A stretch of DNA of 64,000 bases. It comes from Haliclona indistincta. Its lineage: Eukaryota; Porifera; Demospongiae; Haplosclerida; Chalinidae. The notes below the pieces were generated by a model, which saw nothing but the letters and a program-made list of their open reading frames with translations, did not search any database and was not told where the DNA came from. Below are positions 41,804 to 52,357 of the stretch, piece after piece; position 1 is the stretch's first letter, and each line of letters starts with the position of its first letter. The position numbers and the translations under genes were made by a program. Location of the stretch: NCBI GenBank assembly GCA_964017065.1, contig OZ024786.1, positions 5,681,781 through 5,745,780 on the forward strand, written 5' to 3'.

Positions 41804-41973
41804 GTATGGGAACATGAATTACGTATAACTACTGTATTAATATTTTTATGAAAAAAAACTTGAATTGTTTATCGTGATTAACAAAACTAAATGCAAATAG
41901 TTTCTATAGTCAGGACAGTACCACTTAGCAGACCAAGCAAAATTTTAGCAAAACAGACCAAGCAAAATTTTAT

Positions 41974-42116
41974 CTGATCGCCAAGCTTCCTACAGTAACT
42001 TACCCGAGACAAAAAAGCTTTGTTTCTAGTGACAGCTATAAAAAATTGTAAAAGTATATTAAAAGAGCTGCTCTTGTCAAATATTCACTGAATCCAGATA
42101 AGAAAAAGGAAGCTGC
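41974..42116 (+). repeat. Dispersed repeat, second copy of 9033-9166
   Basis: Starts CTGATCGCCAAGCTTCCTAC and ends GAAAAAGGAAGCTGCT, the same order as at 9 kb. Confidence 0.75.
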
Positions 42117-42682
42117 TTAAACCTGGTTAACTAATTAATAACTGAGAGGATCAGTTGATCAGTTAGCTATAGAGTAGGCAATAGGTGATACATAACAGTC
42201 TGTCCTCATAGGTGATACATCATTGATTCGACTTGCTAGCGTATCGACCGAGAGGAATCCAGATCTGCCTCGTTACCTACTGGTTGGAGAAAGTGGCTAC
42301 TACCTCTATGCTAAGGCTACCCGTCTTCATCTCTATACTCAATAAAATTTTATGTACAAAATTGCTTGCTCAACAGCATTTGAATTTTGTCCAGTTTAAT
42401 GGTGCTAGATATTTGAACAGTGTCTCTGAATGATGCCCTCAACACAGAGCCTGTTAGCAAGCACTGCTGCATGGTGTCTGTATACCATAACTGATGATAG
42501 TGCTTTCAAAACACCACTAACTCTGATAGCTCTTGTAGTTGACAACACATACTCAGCCATGCATTGCATTTGCATTGTGGGACCCAAAACTTCTTGGTGC
42601 TCCCTCATGTGCACTGCAATCCAAAATGCCAAGCAAAGACCAATTGTGATTAACTATAATTTTTGCCTCAGTTACCTACAGT

Positions 42683-42940
42683 GTTGGTGAAGACACCAAC
42701 GATATTGTGCTTGCTAATGTTTCCTGACATTATCCTCACTCTAAAAGATATGCTCTTGGACAACCAGCGGAGGTGTGGTGGTGCAATAGCACTTTTGAGA
42801 AAGAGGCCTTCATTCCTCTAAGCAATATTTTAACAAGGTGTGCCTATTGCTTTCAAGAATTAGAGGGAGAAAATGTGCTAGTAGTGGTTCCTATTGTTGA
42901 GAATTTGTCAGATGATAGACCCTTGGGACGAAGAGAATGA
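42683..42940 (+). pseudogene. Transposon-type protein fragment
   Basis: After an acceptor-like ACAG the frame reads EDTNDIVLANVS, a TGA, then HYPHSKRYALGQPAEVWWC, STFEKEAFIPLSNILTRCAY and ENVLVVVPIVENLSDD. I associate this Trp-rich block with the N-terminal part of transposase-like proteins in sponges. It precedes the fragment at 43.3 kb in the same orientation, so both may derive from one element. Confidence 0.35.
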
Positions 42941-43275
42941 TGAACTCGAATGATGCTCAAAGAACAGGATAATTTATGACAGGAATGTAATGGAGATGCA
43001 GAAGGCAGGGCACAACAGGACTGCTATACAGTGTTGTGTTAAGCTTAGAGCGGAGTACATGAAAGCCAAGGACCATGGCCAACCCCGATGACTTAGATAT
43101 TGATTATGTTAACCTACCCACCATGGTACAAGGCCTTGCAAACGTCATTCTCTGATTCGACTTGCTAGCAAGACAACTGTGTTGCCGAGAATACCAGGAG
43201 AGACAACCAGACAAAGAAAGAACATCAAAAGAGATAAGCGTGTGGGTGAGAATGCAGGGAGAGACAATCGATCTA

Positions 43276-44275
43276 TGTAGTCCCTGACGCTGCACTCCCT
43301 TGGACAAGGGATTTTATGGAAGAGGTGATCACTTGTCACAAGGCTATGAAGGCGTCAGTCCCTCAAACCCTGTACGTAGACTGTGGATGCTGCAGTGGAT
43401 GTCTTGAAGCTGACGTCGCTACAAGAGGCACTGAATTTGTTTCGGACATAAGCGTTGCTGCTGTGTGGCGATCAACTTTTACTATGAAGCTAGATGCAAT
43501 GCATCTAATGCTTCGTATCGTTCGAGAGATGAAAGCCGAGCATCCTAGACGAAAAAATTCCTCGTTGACCTAAGTCAGGCCATCTATTCTCAGCAGTAGG
43601 ATGACCGGAACAAATTGATGGTAGTGCATTGTCAAGACTATTGCAAAGACAGACGTTCTTATGTGTATTGTATTCAGAGACAGACTTCCTATGTTACCAT
43701 GTATTCTAGTCACATGTTATGTCACAAGCTTATGTTCTGCTATAATTACTGCTGCACTATTTTTAACAAGAGATTTTGTGTTCTGAATTACTGTGATCAA
43801 TACAGTAGCAATAAAAGCTTCCGGTCTCAAAGGTCCACTGACAAGAACGGAGCAGTACAAGTTCATTCGTACATTGATTGGCAGCCCTCTGAGTGTGGCC
43901 AGACCGTATGATGTTGGTGCTGAATGCCCATCGAAAAGTCGACGAACAGTGCCATGGACAAGCTGGGCGCTCAAGTTGACGATATGTCTGTTGAGATGTT
44001 GCATATCCCCTAATTACCAGCAGGGTAATGGTGTGTTTCAGCAACTGCTTGTGCATGTTCAGAACGGGTGCATTTCAGCTGATCCAAATACTTTTGTTCA
44101 AGTTGGTACAACCAACTATCACAACACAGGACATCATCTGAACCACTATCAGTCACTTCGAGGCACCAGCAAAGTGGAAGCTGTTCATTCTGTTCTTGAT
44201 CGCGCCTTGATACCAACAGAAAATAGCTGTTGTTTGCTGGACCCTTTCCTCTCTGTCCCCTCCTGCAGATCCTAG
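43276..44275 (+). pseudogene. DDE-like transposase core of an uncertain superfamily
   Basis: The frame at 43316-43573 reads LYVDCGCCSG, then FTMKLDAMHLMLRIVREM, corresponding to YVDRDCCS...RLDIWHFMRR in a transposase family seen in sponges, fishes and fungi. A second frame (43793-44275) carries FIRTLIGSPLSV, QNGCISADPNTFVQVGTT and HYQSLRGTSKVEAVHSVL, the matching C-terminal block (GC.S.P......Y...RGTNSVEG.H). About 220 bp of unrelated sequence and frame changes separate them. I cannot name the superfamily safely. Confidence 0.45.
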
Positions 44276-44950
44276 AACTTTCCTGGATTCAATAATCGGA
44301 CCTCATATTGAATACCTACAACCACTCTGAAACTCACTTCCTCGCTCATCAGCCTCTCCCCTCTTGTACACTATTACAAGTGCAATTGACACATTTTCAG
44401 TTAGAATAGTTGGGTCTATGAGTTGTGCAGTACACATTTCTGATTCAATAAAGATGGACACACTGACGCAGACGCACTGTTCCAATAAAGATTACAATAA
44501 AGATTTTGCCCTTTATGCCCAGAATAGGGGCTTACAAAAAGCGTCTTTCAATATTTCAGCCGTTTGTAGTGATATGCAAAATTAATAACCTAACCCATAC
44601 TGCTATAAAGATCTAGATAGGATAAGTTAGGATAAGTTGATTTTACTGTTCAGCTAGAAATATATTAATAGGACTACCTATTACGAAAAGTATCAGAAAC
44701 AAAGATTTTGCCATTTATGCCCGTTTTGGGTTAGAGTCATACAATGTTCTCATAAGAAATCTGAATCCAAAGATCTACAGTAAGAAACTCCCACACACAT
44801 GCACTTGTAACACATCACGTGTGATTCAGCAGTGCCATGCATAACTTTTATCCAAATTATAGAATGCTGGCATCATCGGTAACTGAATCATTGTCATCTG
44901 AGAAGTAGTTAGTCGTTAGTAGTTAGTTACACTGGTAACTGCCCTGGAAG
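44276..44950. other. Stretch with no supported gene
   Basis: Short frames without domains. An imperfect repeat (AAAGATTTTGCC.TTTATGCCC) occurs at about 44500 and 44703. Confidence 0.4.
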
Positions 44951-45352
44951 CGCGAGACAGCATCTTGCTCGATTACATGCAGCAACCACTAGTTCGTTAG
45001 GAACTGAAGTGAGAAGGAGATTCAGCACTAATTGGAGATAGGAAACGAAGGACTACAAACTCCAAGAAACCCGTGTGCTATGGTTGTCAAAAACCTGGAC
45101 AATTTCGAAAGATTGCCCTGAACTAGGGAAGAACAACAAAGAACCTGCCCATAAACCAGACACTGCTTGAGAATAAAAAGGTAGTACATTTCTGGTACTA
45201 GGTTCTTCTACTCAAGCAGAAAGATGGCTGATAGATTCTGATGTACCTAGCGGAATCAAGACTTGCTGATCGACTACCAACAATTCACAACTCCAGAAAA
45301 GATTGGATTGGGAGATGGACGCACTGTTGACGCTCTTGGTGTTGGTTATCTT
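44950..45352 (+). pseudogene. Ty1/copia Gag-Pol fragment: zinc knuckle and protease
   Basis: Pieces in order: the CCHC knuckle CYGCQKPGQF at about 45078, a Lys/Asn linker, then WLIDSD and a Gln/Phe-rich segment with LDWEMDALLTLLVLV in one frame or TPEKIGLGDGRTVDALGVG in the other. The latter matches the copia protease/IN linker (W..DSGA..H...F......P..I.LGDG). Stops and shifts are frequent. The forward homology ends at about 45352, where the following block is inverted. Confidence 0.55.
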
Positions 45353-45597
45353 TGACTTGAAATGAAGGTTAAAGTTAGCAAGTCACAGAAATCTGTATGT
45401 ACAGCTTCACAGTCAAGCTCATAGAGATTATCATTCAGTGTACCCATTACATAAAGCTTTCGATCACCACCTGGAATCCAGCAACGAGAATGTCCAAACT
45501 TTATGAAGTTTCCCTTAGACGCAGTTGCTCTAACTGAGAAGAGATTACACGCCAACTGTGGAACAAACAGAACCTTGTATACGTTTATGTTGTAATA
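45346..45597 (-). pseudogene. Inverted Ty1/copia block
   Basis: Read on the reverse strand, the sequence gives VYKVLFVPQLACNLFSVRAT, SKGNFIKFGHSRCWI and DRKLYVMGTLNDNLYELDCE. This is the copia region directly after the protease (L..VL.VP.L..NL.SV). It should continue the forward fragment at 44950-45352 but lies in opposite orientation, with its downstream end against that fragment. The inverted copy is free of stops over 70 codons. Confidence 0.6.
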
Positions 45598-45776
45598 ATG
45601 TTGTAGTAATGGACAACTGCTCCATTCATTGTTTGGATGATGTAATCAAACTGATCAATAGTGTTGGTGCTCTCGTACTTCTTCTTCCGCCATATTCTCC
45701 CGATTTAAATCCAATAGAACATTATTACAACTTGCATTTTTACACAAGTTGTGTTGCATCATGTTTCAAGGTATAA
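45558..45776 (+). pseudogene. Tc1/mariner-IS630-like transposase fragment
   Basis: The frame reads VVVMDNCSIHCLDDVIKLIN, then GALVLLLPPYSPDLNPIEHY. This is the second catalytic Asp (DN.SIH) and the PPYSPDLNPIE signature with the third acidic residue. The first Asp and the DNA-binding part are absent. It abuts the inverted copia block. Confidence 0.7.
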
Positions 45777-46186
45777 CAACTCACCACTTCTGTGACCAAC
45801 TTCTTAGTACCAGTAGCATCAACTGCAGTAGGTTGCAGGAACAAACAATCACTCCAGATCAATACAAAACTTCCGTATCAACAATGTTGGCGCACCTGCT
45901 TGGGGACAACACGTTTGGAGGAACCAGCAGGCTGCCACTCAGTTACCACCAAAGAAAGGCCTGCGCCACATTTTTCAACTGTTTGGGGATATCCTGGCCA
46001 AGGTGGTCCTACTTGTTGGACAACAAGGCCTATGTCATCTCGAGGTACGGATGTTATTTACGGATGCATTAAATCAATCTACAATCAATCCAGACGTCCA
46101 CCTTCATCACCATCTCCTCAAGAGGTTATTACAACGGTGCGACATGTAGAGCGTGCAAGTAGTTCCACCAGCACACAGCTGTATCG
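45776..46186 (+). pseudogene. Repeated TE-type gene family, copy 1, central exon
   Basis: One frame reads TITPDQYKTSVSTMLAHLLG, GTSRLPLSYHQRKACATFF and NCLGISWPRWSYLLDNKAYV. A neighbouring frame then reads EVITTVRHVERASSSTSTQL, ending at a donor. The same blocks in the same order occur at 55.2-55.5 kb. A frameshift near 46050 breaks this copy. The family has no named domain that I know; repetition and the neighbourhood suggest a transposon product. Confidence 0.5.
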
Positions 46187-46239
46187 GTGATTTAAAATTA
46201 TTGTAAGGTTATGATGTTTTTATTCTAAACTGTAAACAG

Positions 46240-46649
46240 GCTGTATAAAGACATCCAGGAGAGACTACACATCAGGCCTGCTCCCAAGAACAAAGCCAAA
46301 GTCTGTGCGATGAACCACCGCGGTGCCATCACTAAGACTTTTACATCAGAGTCAGCTTTAGTGAAGTTCATCGCACAGACCTATGGTAGTTCTTGGGATC
46401 AGCGCCTGATGGTCCAACCATCGGCCTCATCTACATCTCAACAGCCATCATCGTCAACTGCACCAACAACATCATCTCAGCTACAGTCATCATCGTCAGC
46501 ATCATCTCAGCTACAGTCATCATCGTCAGCATCATCTTCGCTCGACGCACGTCAGATAACACAATCAAAACTACCATCCTCAACATGTGCACCATCTCTC
46601 AGCGCCTATAAAGCAAAAAAATCCGCTCCATCTTCACTCGACTGTTAAT
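46240..46649 (+). pseudogene. Same gene family, downstream exon with Ser/Gln-rich region
   Basis: After a 53-bp intron the frame continues in phase: LYKDIQERLHIRPAPKNKA, then VCAMNHRGAITKTFTSESA, VKFIAQTYGSSWDQ and a long Ser/Thr/Gln-rich stretch. Two near-identical repeats there encode SSSASSQLQ. It stops at 46649 before the OTU-like part in another frame. Confidence 0.45.
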
Positions 46650-46724
46650 CAACGCAACCTCAAATACCATCATCATCATCCACTACACCATCTCCTCGAC
46701 CACAATCTTCATCACCATCTCCAG

Positions 46725-47092
46725 CCGACTCGTTATTCTATTCTCTCACAGCCGTGGGAATTGACAACGATGACTTGAAGATCAGGTTCAAAATTGCGAA
46801 CTTCATTAGGCGAGCCAAAGACATTCAACTGCAACGAATCGCGGATTGCCACGCCTGCTCATTACAACATCTTCGAACACGTGCCTCAGACATTGTCCGT
46901 CCAGGAGTCTGGGGCACGTGTATCGACATCCACATCTACGCATCCATGACTGGCGTGGCAATCCGCGTCAGAGAACTTAGCCGACGTATAGCTAGGTACA
47001 ACCCCATTGATGAATACGGAGATGCTCTAGAAGAGTCTGCTGTGTCAATGGTTGTAATTTCACAAGTTGGAAAAGAGTTCATTGCAAAATAA
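46725..47092 (+). pseudogene. OTU-like cysteine-protease domain, catalytic Cys replaced
   Basis: The frame reads DSLFYSLTAVGIDNDDLKI, FKIANFIRRAKD, PGVWGTCIDIHIYASMTGV and AIRVRELSRR, ending at 47092. The order matches OTU proteases (DG.CLF.AL, R..V..F...., W....E+..+A......I.V). The position of the nucleophile (CLF) is Ser here and the final His motif is not seen, so the domain is probably inactive or decayed. It follows the Ser-rich exon and may be its C-terminal domain. Confidence 0.45.
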
Positions 47093-47271
47093 TAGTTATT
47101 TTTATCTATTATCTTTCATTTTATTGTACTATCCTATTCCACTATTCATTTCTCATTTATTCATTATGCTGATCTAGACATTAACCATGACAACCAATTA
47201 AAATTATCAAAAAAAATCAAAATCGATTGCTTCAATAAAATCTTATTAAACTCTGTCATTATTATAAAAAA

Positions 47272-48089
47272 AATTGGGTTTACCTAACTAATATTTATTA
47301 GGCCATAACCACACCCAACAACCTTAAAATCCTTTCAATTTTGTACCTTATACATATAACAATAGGTGCATTTTAATCTGCCCATCATACTATCATACGA
47401 GACCAAGTTGTTCTACTTAATTAATATTCATGAGGCCATAACTCCACCCAACAAAATTCAACTAGGGTCAGAGGTCATCGAGCGCATATAGAATTACTAT
47501 AAAGGCTTGTTTGTAGCACTAAGTTTAACATACAGCTAAACCCAAAACCTTCTCTTAACTGTGCAAAGTAGGGAGGGTCTTCCTAACTAAGGATCGTCGG
47601 GAGGGTCTTCCTAACTAAGGATCGTCAAGAAAGTCGTCATAAACAGGCCTCGCTAAGGATGGAGCTAAAAACTTAACTATATACCCTTTAAAACTAATGA
47701 TTTAGACATCTAACAATAGGTGCATTGCAATCAGCTCAACAAACTCTATCAAATGAGACAAAGTTGCTTTTATCTAATTAATATTCATGAGGACATAACT
47801 CCACCCAACAACTTTAAAACTCCTTTAAACTAATTAATTTTTGATTTTAGACATATAACAATAGGTGCATTGGAATCAGCTCAAAAACTCTATCAAATGA
47901 GACAAAGTTATTTTTACCTAATTAATATTCATGAGGCCATAACTCCACCCAACAACTTTAAAATTCTTTTTAACTAAGTAATTTTAGACATATAACAATA
48001 GGTGCATTGGAATCAGCTCAAAAACTCTATCATATGAGACAAAGTTGTTTTACCTAATTAATATTCATGAGGCCATAACTCCACCCACA
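47272..48089 (+). repeat. Satellite-like array of roughly 105-bp homologous blocks
   Basis: Blocks starting ACATATAACAATAGGTGCAT and ending AATATTCATGAGGCCATAAC plus TCCACCCAACAA occur at 47352-47454, 47705-47811, 47850-47955 and 47988-48089, with a partial one at 47272-47323. The last three follow each other at about 140 bp. A 28-bp direct pair (GGGAGGGTCTTCCTAACTAA) lies at 47571-47626. Confidence 0.85.
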
Positions 48090-48188
48090 ATAGAGATAGT
48101 TATGGTTTGAAGTAGCAAGTCAGGCATCTGCTCAAGATGATACAGTACAAATATAATACCCTACACTTAACAAAAATTGAGACTTTTA

Positions 48189-48403
48189 AGTAAAAGGATT
48201 GATATGTTTTGTTTACTGCAGAGGATTGGAGAGCATAAACTAGCTGACAAGATTGTATTATGTTTAGGGGAGAAAAAAGTCAACATCACAACTTTAATTT
48301 CCTATGGTGATTGTATCCACACAGAGTCTTTTTGGATTGGAGAGCATAAACTAGCTGACTGAACTGTGAGTGAGGAGAGCATCAACTAACTGACAGGATT
48401 GTG
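48189..48403 (+). repeat. Dispersed repeat cluster related to 39302-39367
   Basis: Full copy at 48189-48254, partial copies at 48333-48359 and 48373-48403, all with GGATTGGAGAGCATAAACTA or a close variant. Confidence 0.7.
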
Positions 48404-48817
48404 AGCAGAAAATAAAGAAATAGCAAATACCATAGCAAATTAAAGTTGTGATATTGACTTTTCTCCAAAACATTATACAGAGAGAGTCTCTTTGCATCAG
48501 CGGTGACAGCTGTATTTTGTTTTAATCTCTTATTAGTTACACTGTTCCAGTTAATGTAAATAGTTACAAGCGTATAATCATAGCTAGAGTATAATGAGCA
48601 GTGCACATAGCATTCTTTCATGATCATGTGACAATCATATCATCGGAAACAATACGGAGTGAATCATCGTCAACTGATAAGTAGTTAGTCTAGCAATCTA
48701 CAGAGACATCCAAATTTTGATATTGTGATATAATGATCAGTAATGTATGTATTCACATCACTACATCACTACTCGAGCTGGAGGACATATTTTGTCAATA
48801 CAGATCGGTTCGTGATG
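48404..48817. other. AT-rich stretch without a gene
   Basis: No supported ORF. Confidence 0.5.
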
Positions 48818-49060
48818 TCAAGATAATAACGGATAGAAATGGAGTTTCGAAAGGGGTCGATCTGTTATATTGTATCTGCATGCAGGCTTGAGCAAGAAGC
48901 CTGGAACCCCTGTACCCTCGAGGAACCTGACCTCCATCAGCTCAACTGCATGTGTTCTAAGATGCTTCATTAAATCACTCTTTGTGATGAATTGTTTAGA
49001 CCAGTCAGTCATTCGCTGTGCAATCGAAAGTCTCTCCTGTGTGCAGTCTACGATTCACAC
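48818..49060 (-). pseudogene. C2H2 zinc-finger exon relic
   Basis: The reverse strand reads NRRLHTGETFDCTANDW, then SKQFITKSDLMKHLRTHAVE. This is an HTGE linker and a finger whose second Cys is replaced by Trp but whose LMKHLRTH helix is intact. After the finger the frame continues without further fingers to 48818. The damaged Cys suggests loss of function. Confidence 0.5.
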
Positions 49061-49099
49061 CAATGAAGTAATGTTTTATTATGTTATATTATCATGTAA

Positions 49100-50490
49100 T
49101 AATTATTATGAGTGATAATACCCCTGGTAAACATGATGGATAATTTGTAGCACTATTATGCCATTCGTACACTGTCTCCTGTGGAACAGTGCACTCACAG
49201 ACCGAGCAGGAAGCACTTGTGATTGTGGGAGATAGAAAAGTTGCACATGTATGTTTTTTTTTGGAAGCAACTTCAAGCTCAATACAGTTTGCAAACTTGC
49301 AGCACAGTAGAGGATGATGATGACCGATTAGCTACATAGACCGATGCAACAACAAACATTTTGAAACTTGACATCATCTTTACTGAGATCATCCAAGCTT
49401 GCTATCAACATTGCTGCTGCTGATTGTAGTGTCAGTACGTAGTCACGGAGCTTATTTTTGTAGCCACTCACCAATTGACGTTCTTTGTGGTGTTTGTGGT
49501 GTCATACTGCACAATACTAGCTCACATGTACTACAAATTATTAATGCTGCCACAAATATTTTTACTATTTTTGTACTAATAATATTCCAACAATCCGGTC
49601 CAAACTCAAACCATTATAAGTGTGAAAAAAGATGAATGAGACCGCCAAGTAGAAATTTTTTTAAGCAACAGTTAGAATGTCCTTCGAGAGATTCTCGCTG
49701 CATTGCCTATAGAAGGAATGGATGCTCACCTGAACTCTCCTGTCTCGACCCAAGTGACAGCATCACAATTCTGTTGTTATCGTCATTCACACAAGAGATA
49801 TCAAAAATGAATCTGTCCTACCGGGAGAAGTTTCTTTTATACAACTAAGAACTATCAATCATACATCGAACAAGGCTTAAAAGCAGTGTAGAAGAAGTGT
49901 ATCAGAAATATTTACTTTGTCTTCGAAAATGAATCCACATGTTAATGTTAAAGAATGTTTTGTATATTGCTTTGCTATTCATAGTGGATGCAGAAGACTC
50001 AAAGGAAAACGATAGCAAAACTAGTATTACCAATCAAGTGCATTGTAAGTTTGAAACACTTTTAAGATAAAGGTTGTTATTCACCAATGCAAGATACCAA
50101 AAATTATCTTAAAATGAAGACCTAATAGTTACCGCTTCTGCTTGCATGAGTATGTGAAATGGTCTTTTTCATTTTATTTTAATATAAGACTTGTGGTAGA
50201 TATAATAGAGTTACTACACATACGCTATGACTGTGGAGACCCATAATGTTACATCATGATCTGAGCGCTCATGTACTCACATACCATCGCTGTGGTTTTG
50301 TAGTAGAAAATCAATAAAATGAAGGTTATTTAGGAATGTACGGCACACTTCGCTTTATGATGTACCTTATTACAATGCCATATCTTCGTGTATTGTTGAC
50401 CTAATGCATTGCCTCTTTTTAGGAGCGGCAAAGAGAGCTTACAAGGTATGGTTATCAACTTCGGTAATATCTGATGACTAACTTATAGAA
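49100..50490. other. Stretch with no supported gene
   Basis: Frames at 49399-49635 and 49636-49848 abut but show no known domain; the second contains CPSRDSRCIAYRRNGCSPEL, which is cysteine-containing. AT-rich elsewhere. Confidence 0.4.
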
Positions 50491-50679
50491 ATACAGAACA
50501 AGGTAGATGCATTTTGTTGTCCACCAGCTATCGGGCGCATCCCTTATAAACTAGCTGCCAATGTGTCAGGACTCAAAGCTGATCAATGGAAGAACTGGAC
50601 TTTATAATTTCAGTCTTACGCACTAAAAGACATTTTGCTCCACAAATTAACTCGTAATTTATGTTTAGATATGTACTAG
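50491..50679 (+). pseudogene. Transposase-like fragment
   Basis: The frame reads VDAFCCPPAIGRIPYKLAAN, then GLKADQWKNWTL, a stop, and SYALKDILL. The pattern GRIP.K......F.ADQWKNW...YS...L is a conserved block of TNP2-like transposon proteins. Another piece of possibly the same element lies at 56091. Dead: one internal stop and no flanking domains. Confidence 0.5.
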
Positions 50680-50876
50680 ATATGACAGAAATGCAATATG
50701 GGTATTGCATGTTTGCACTAACTTAGCATCCATCTAATACACGTTGTAGGTGGCAGCAGTCAGGCCAAAAAAACACTGTAAATAATTTAGCCAGTATCAG
50801 TGGAGTTAACAACTCACAAAATCCAAAGACAAACTCGCAAAGGGTAGGAAAGTTGCGTCACTCATTACAGAAGAGA

Positions 50877-50904
50877 AAACGGAATAGCTTTAGCTATTCC
50901 GTTT
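50877..50904. repeat. Perfect 13-bp palindrome
   Basis: AAACGGAATAGCT, TT, AGCTATTCCGTTT. It overlaps the stop of the zinc-finger relic on the reverse strand. Confidence 0.9.
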
Positions 50905-51290
50905 GTTCACTAAATTCATAACTGTACTGACACTGCATACACACTGCAGTGTGAGTACGGATGTGACGTTGCATAATCGCAGCACTATATTATTTTGGTA
51001 GAGTAAGGACAATGAGGGCACTGGTGCAATCTGTTTGGACAAGGTCGCGAAACTTGATTTCGTATCTTTTGACATTTCCGTAGTAGCTTGACTACTCAGT
51101 GCAGTACTGTGGTCAGAGATCACATCCTGTTCTACGGACGACAATGAATTTGTAGCTGGGTCTAAGCCATTTGGCAGGTACTTTGAGGAACGATAGAATA
51201 CTGTCATCTGCAGCGGAGACGAAATGTGCCCTCCTTGGTACATAAACCTTGACACTCAAAGGTTTATGAAAAACTGGCTCTCTACATGTC
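50885..51290 (-). pseudogene. C2H2 zinc-finger relic
   Basis: One reverse-strand frame gives QCPHCPYSTK, the next gives MQRHIRTHTAVC then QYSYEFSEQTE and a stop near 50885. A single indel separates the Cys pair from the His pair. Upstream, an open 121-codon frame (51255-50890) has no other finger. Related to the remnants at 2.1-2.5 and 48.8 kb. Confidence 0.45.
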
Positions 51291-51556
51291 TATCGTGGAC
51301 CTGTTAAGAGGTACATGGTAGCTATCTAAAATATAAATCAGAATTGCTTGTTATTATTAGGAATGAATAAAAGATGAGAGTACAGTATCATCAGGGTACT
51401 AAATGAGAGATCATGCGGATCAATGCACCTCAAACACTAACGCTCTTACTTGTTGGATCAGGCTGTCTGGTCGCTCGAATTTAACGAATCCAGGGAAGAG
51501 ATCAGCGGTGGAGTGAGAGGGTATGGTTTGGATGTTAGTACAAGGCAGCACTGATG

Positions 51557-51805
51557 TTAGACGTTAGAGGAAGAAAAGAGAGCAGCAAATAGAGGGCTAA
51601 GAAAGTATAAGAGAGAAGGATCCACTGATTGACAGAAATCTAATGATGTGAGAAATCTGACAAGCATTTCTGAGTTCAGAAACACTTCGTGACGGTTGGA
51701 GACAGGTAATATGCCAGTGATGCTGGCAAGATCACGATGCTCCTTGAAGTGGTCAGGGGCAAACAGTGTTCCATTGATTTTGTTTAGCAAGGATTTTGTC
51801 TTCAC
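51557..51805 (-). pseudogene. Possible Roco/COR-type regulatory fragment
   Basis: The reverse-strand frame reads FAPDHFKEHRDLASITGILP, then EMLVRFLTSLDFCQSVD. The pattern (G.L..S.L...F.....+.+FL..L.FC) recalls the COR region of the Roco GTPases that are expanded in sponges. No GTPase or kinase domain lies nearby. Weak call. Confidence 0.25.
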
Positions 51806-51989
51806 CCAGCTGGAAAGACGATGAGTTCTTTGTCAATGAGAGTGCTCAGGATATCTGTGAGTAGTGATTTTACTAACTTTTTTATATTAGGATATAAAGT
51901 ATAAAGTTTAAACGATGAAGAGCTGAATGAAGAGCTGATAGTAGGCCAGGTAAACCGATCAGTTATAAAAACACTATCTCATTGAGTGA

Positions 51990-52272
51990 ACACCTATATC
52001 TAGTGAACACTTAGATCTAGCTAGCGCTTGTGAGTTAATTATGTCAATCATTGACACTTTGAAGGAGCTGAGAAGTGACGAAGGATGGGAACATGCATTC
52101 AAGTACATTAGTGATGTTGCAGCTGTGCACAACATCGAGCCTGAAGTAAGGAGATGTCGTAAAAGATGGCGGCAATGCACAGATATACTTTCGGAAATAG
52201 GGCCAAGGGAAAGACTGAAGATATTCAGTAACATTGAATTTGGCACCTAGATCTAGTGAACACTTAGATGAA
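51990..52272 (+). repeat. 25-bp direct repeats flanking a hAT-type fragment
   Basis: ACCTATATCTAGTGAACACT plus TAGAT at 51990 and ACCTAGATCTAGTGAACACT plus TAGAT at 52246 bracket the ORF 52041-52250. Confidence 0.7.
52041..52250 (+). pseudogene. hAT/ZMYM-type transposase fragment
   Basis: A 69-codon frame from ATG reads MSIIDTLKELRSDEGWEHAF and NIEPEVRRCRKRWRQ. The TLKELRSDE.WE..........I..P...R.R+.R block lies in the linker before the dimerisation region of hAT-derived transposases. A hAT C-terminal domain occurs 0.9 kb downstream, with a piggyBac-like MITE between. Confidence 0.5.
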
Positions 52273-52357
52273 CACCAAAACCAATCATTTTACATATTTT
52301 GCTGCAACTGCAATAGTGGCAACATGGCTTGAATTTGATTTTTGTGACTACTATTAA

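Noticed and set aside
42405..42690. Opposing open frames of 75-86 codons
   Set aside because: No domain in either strand and stops surround them.
46393..46611. Ile/Val-rich frame over the Ser-repeat exon
   Set aside because: Shadow of the SSSASSQLQ repeat in another phase.
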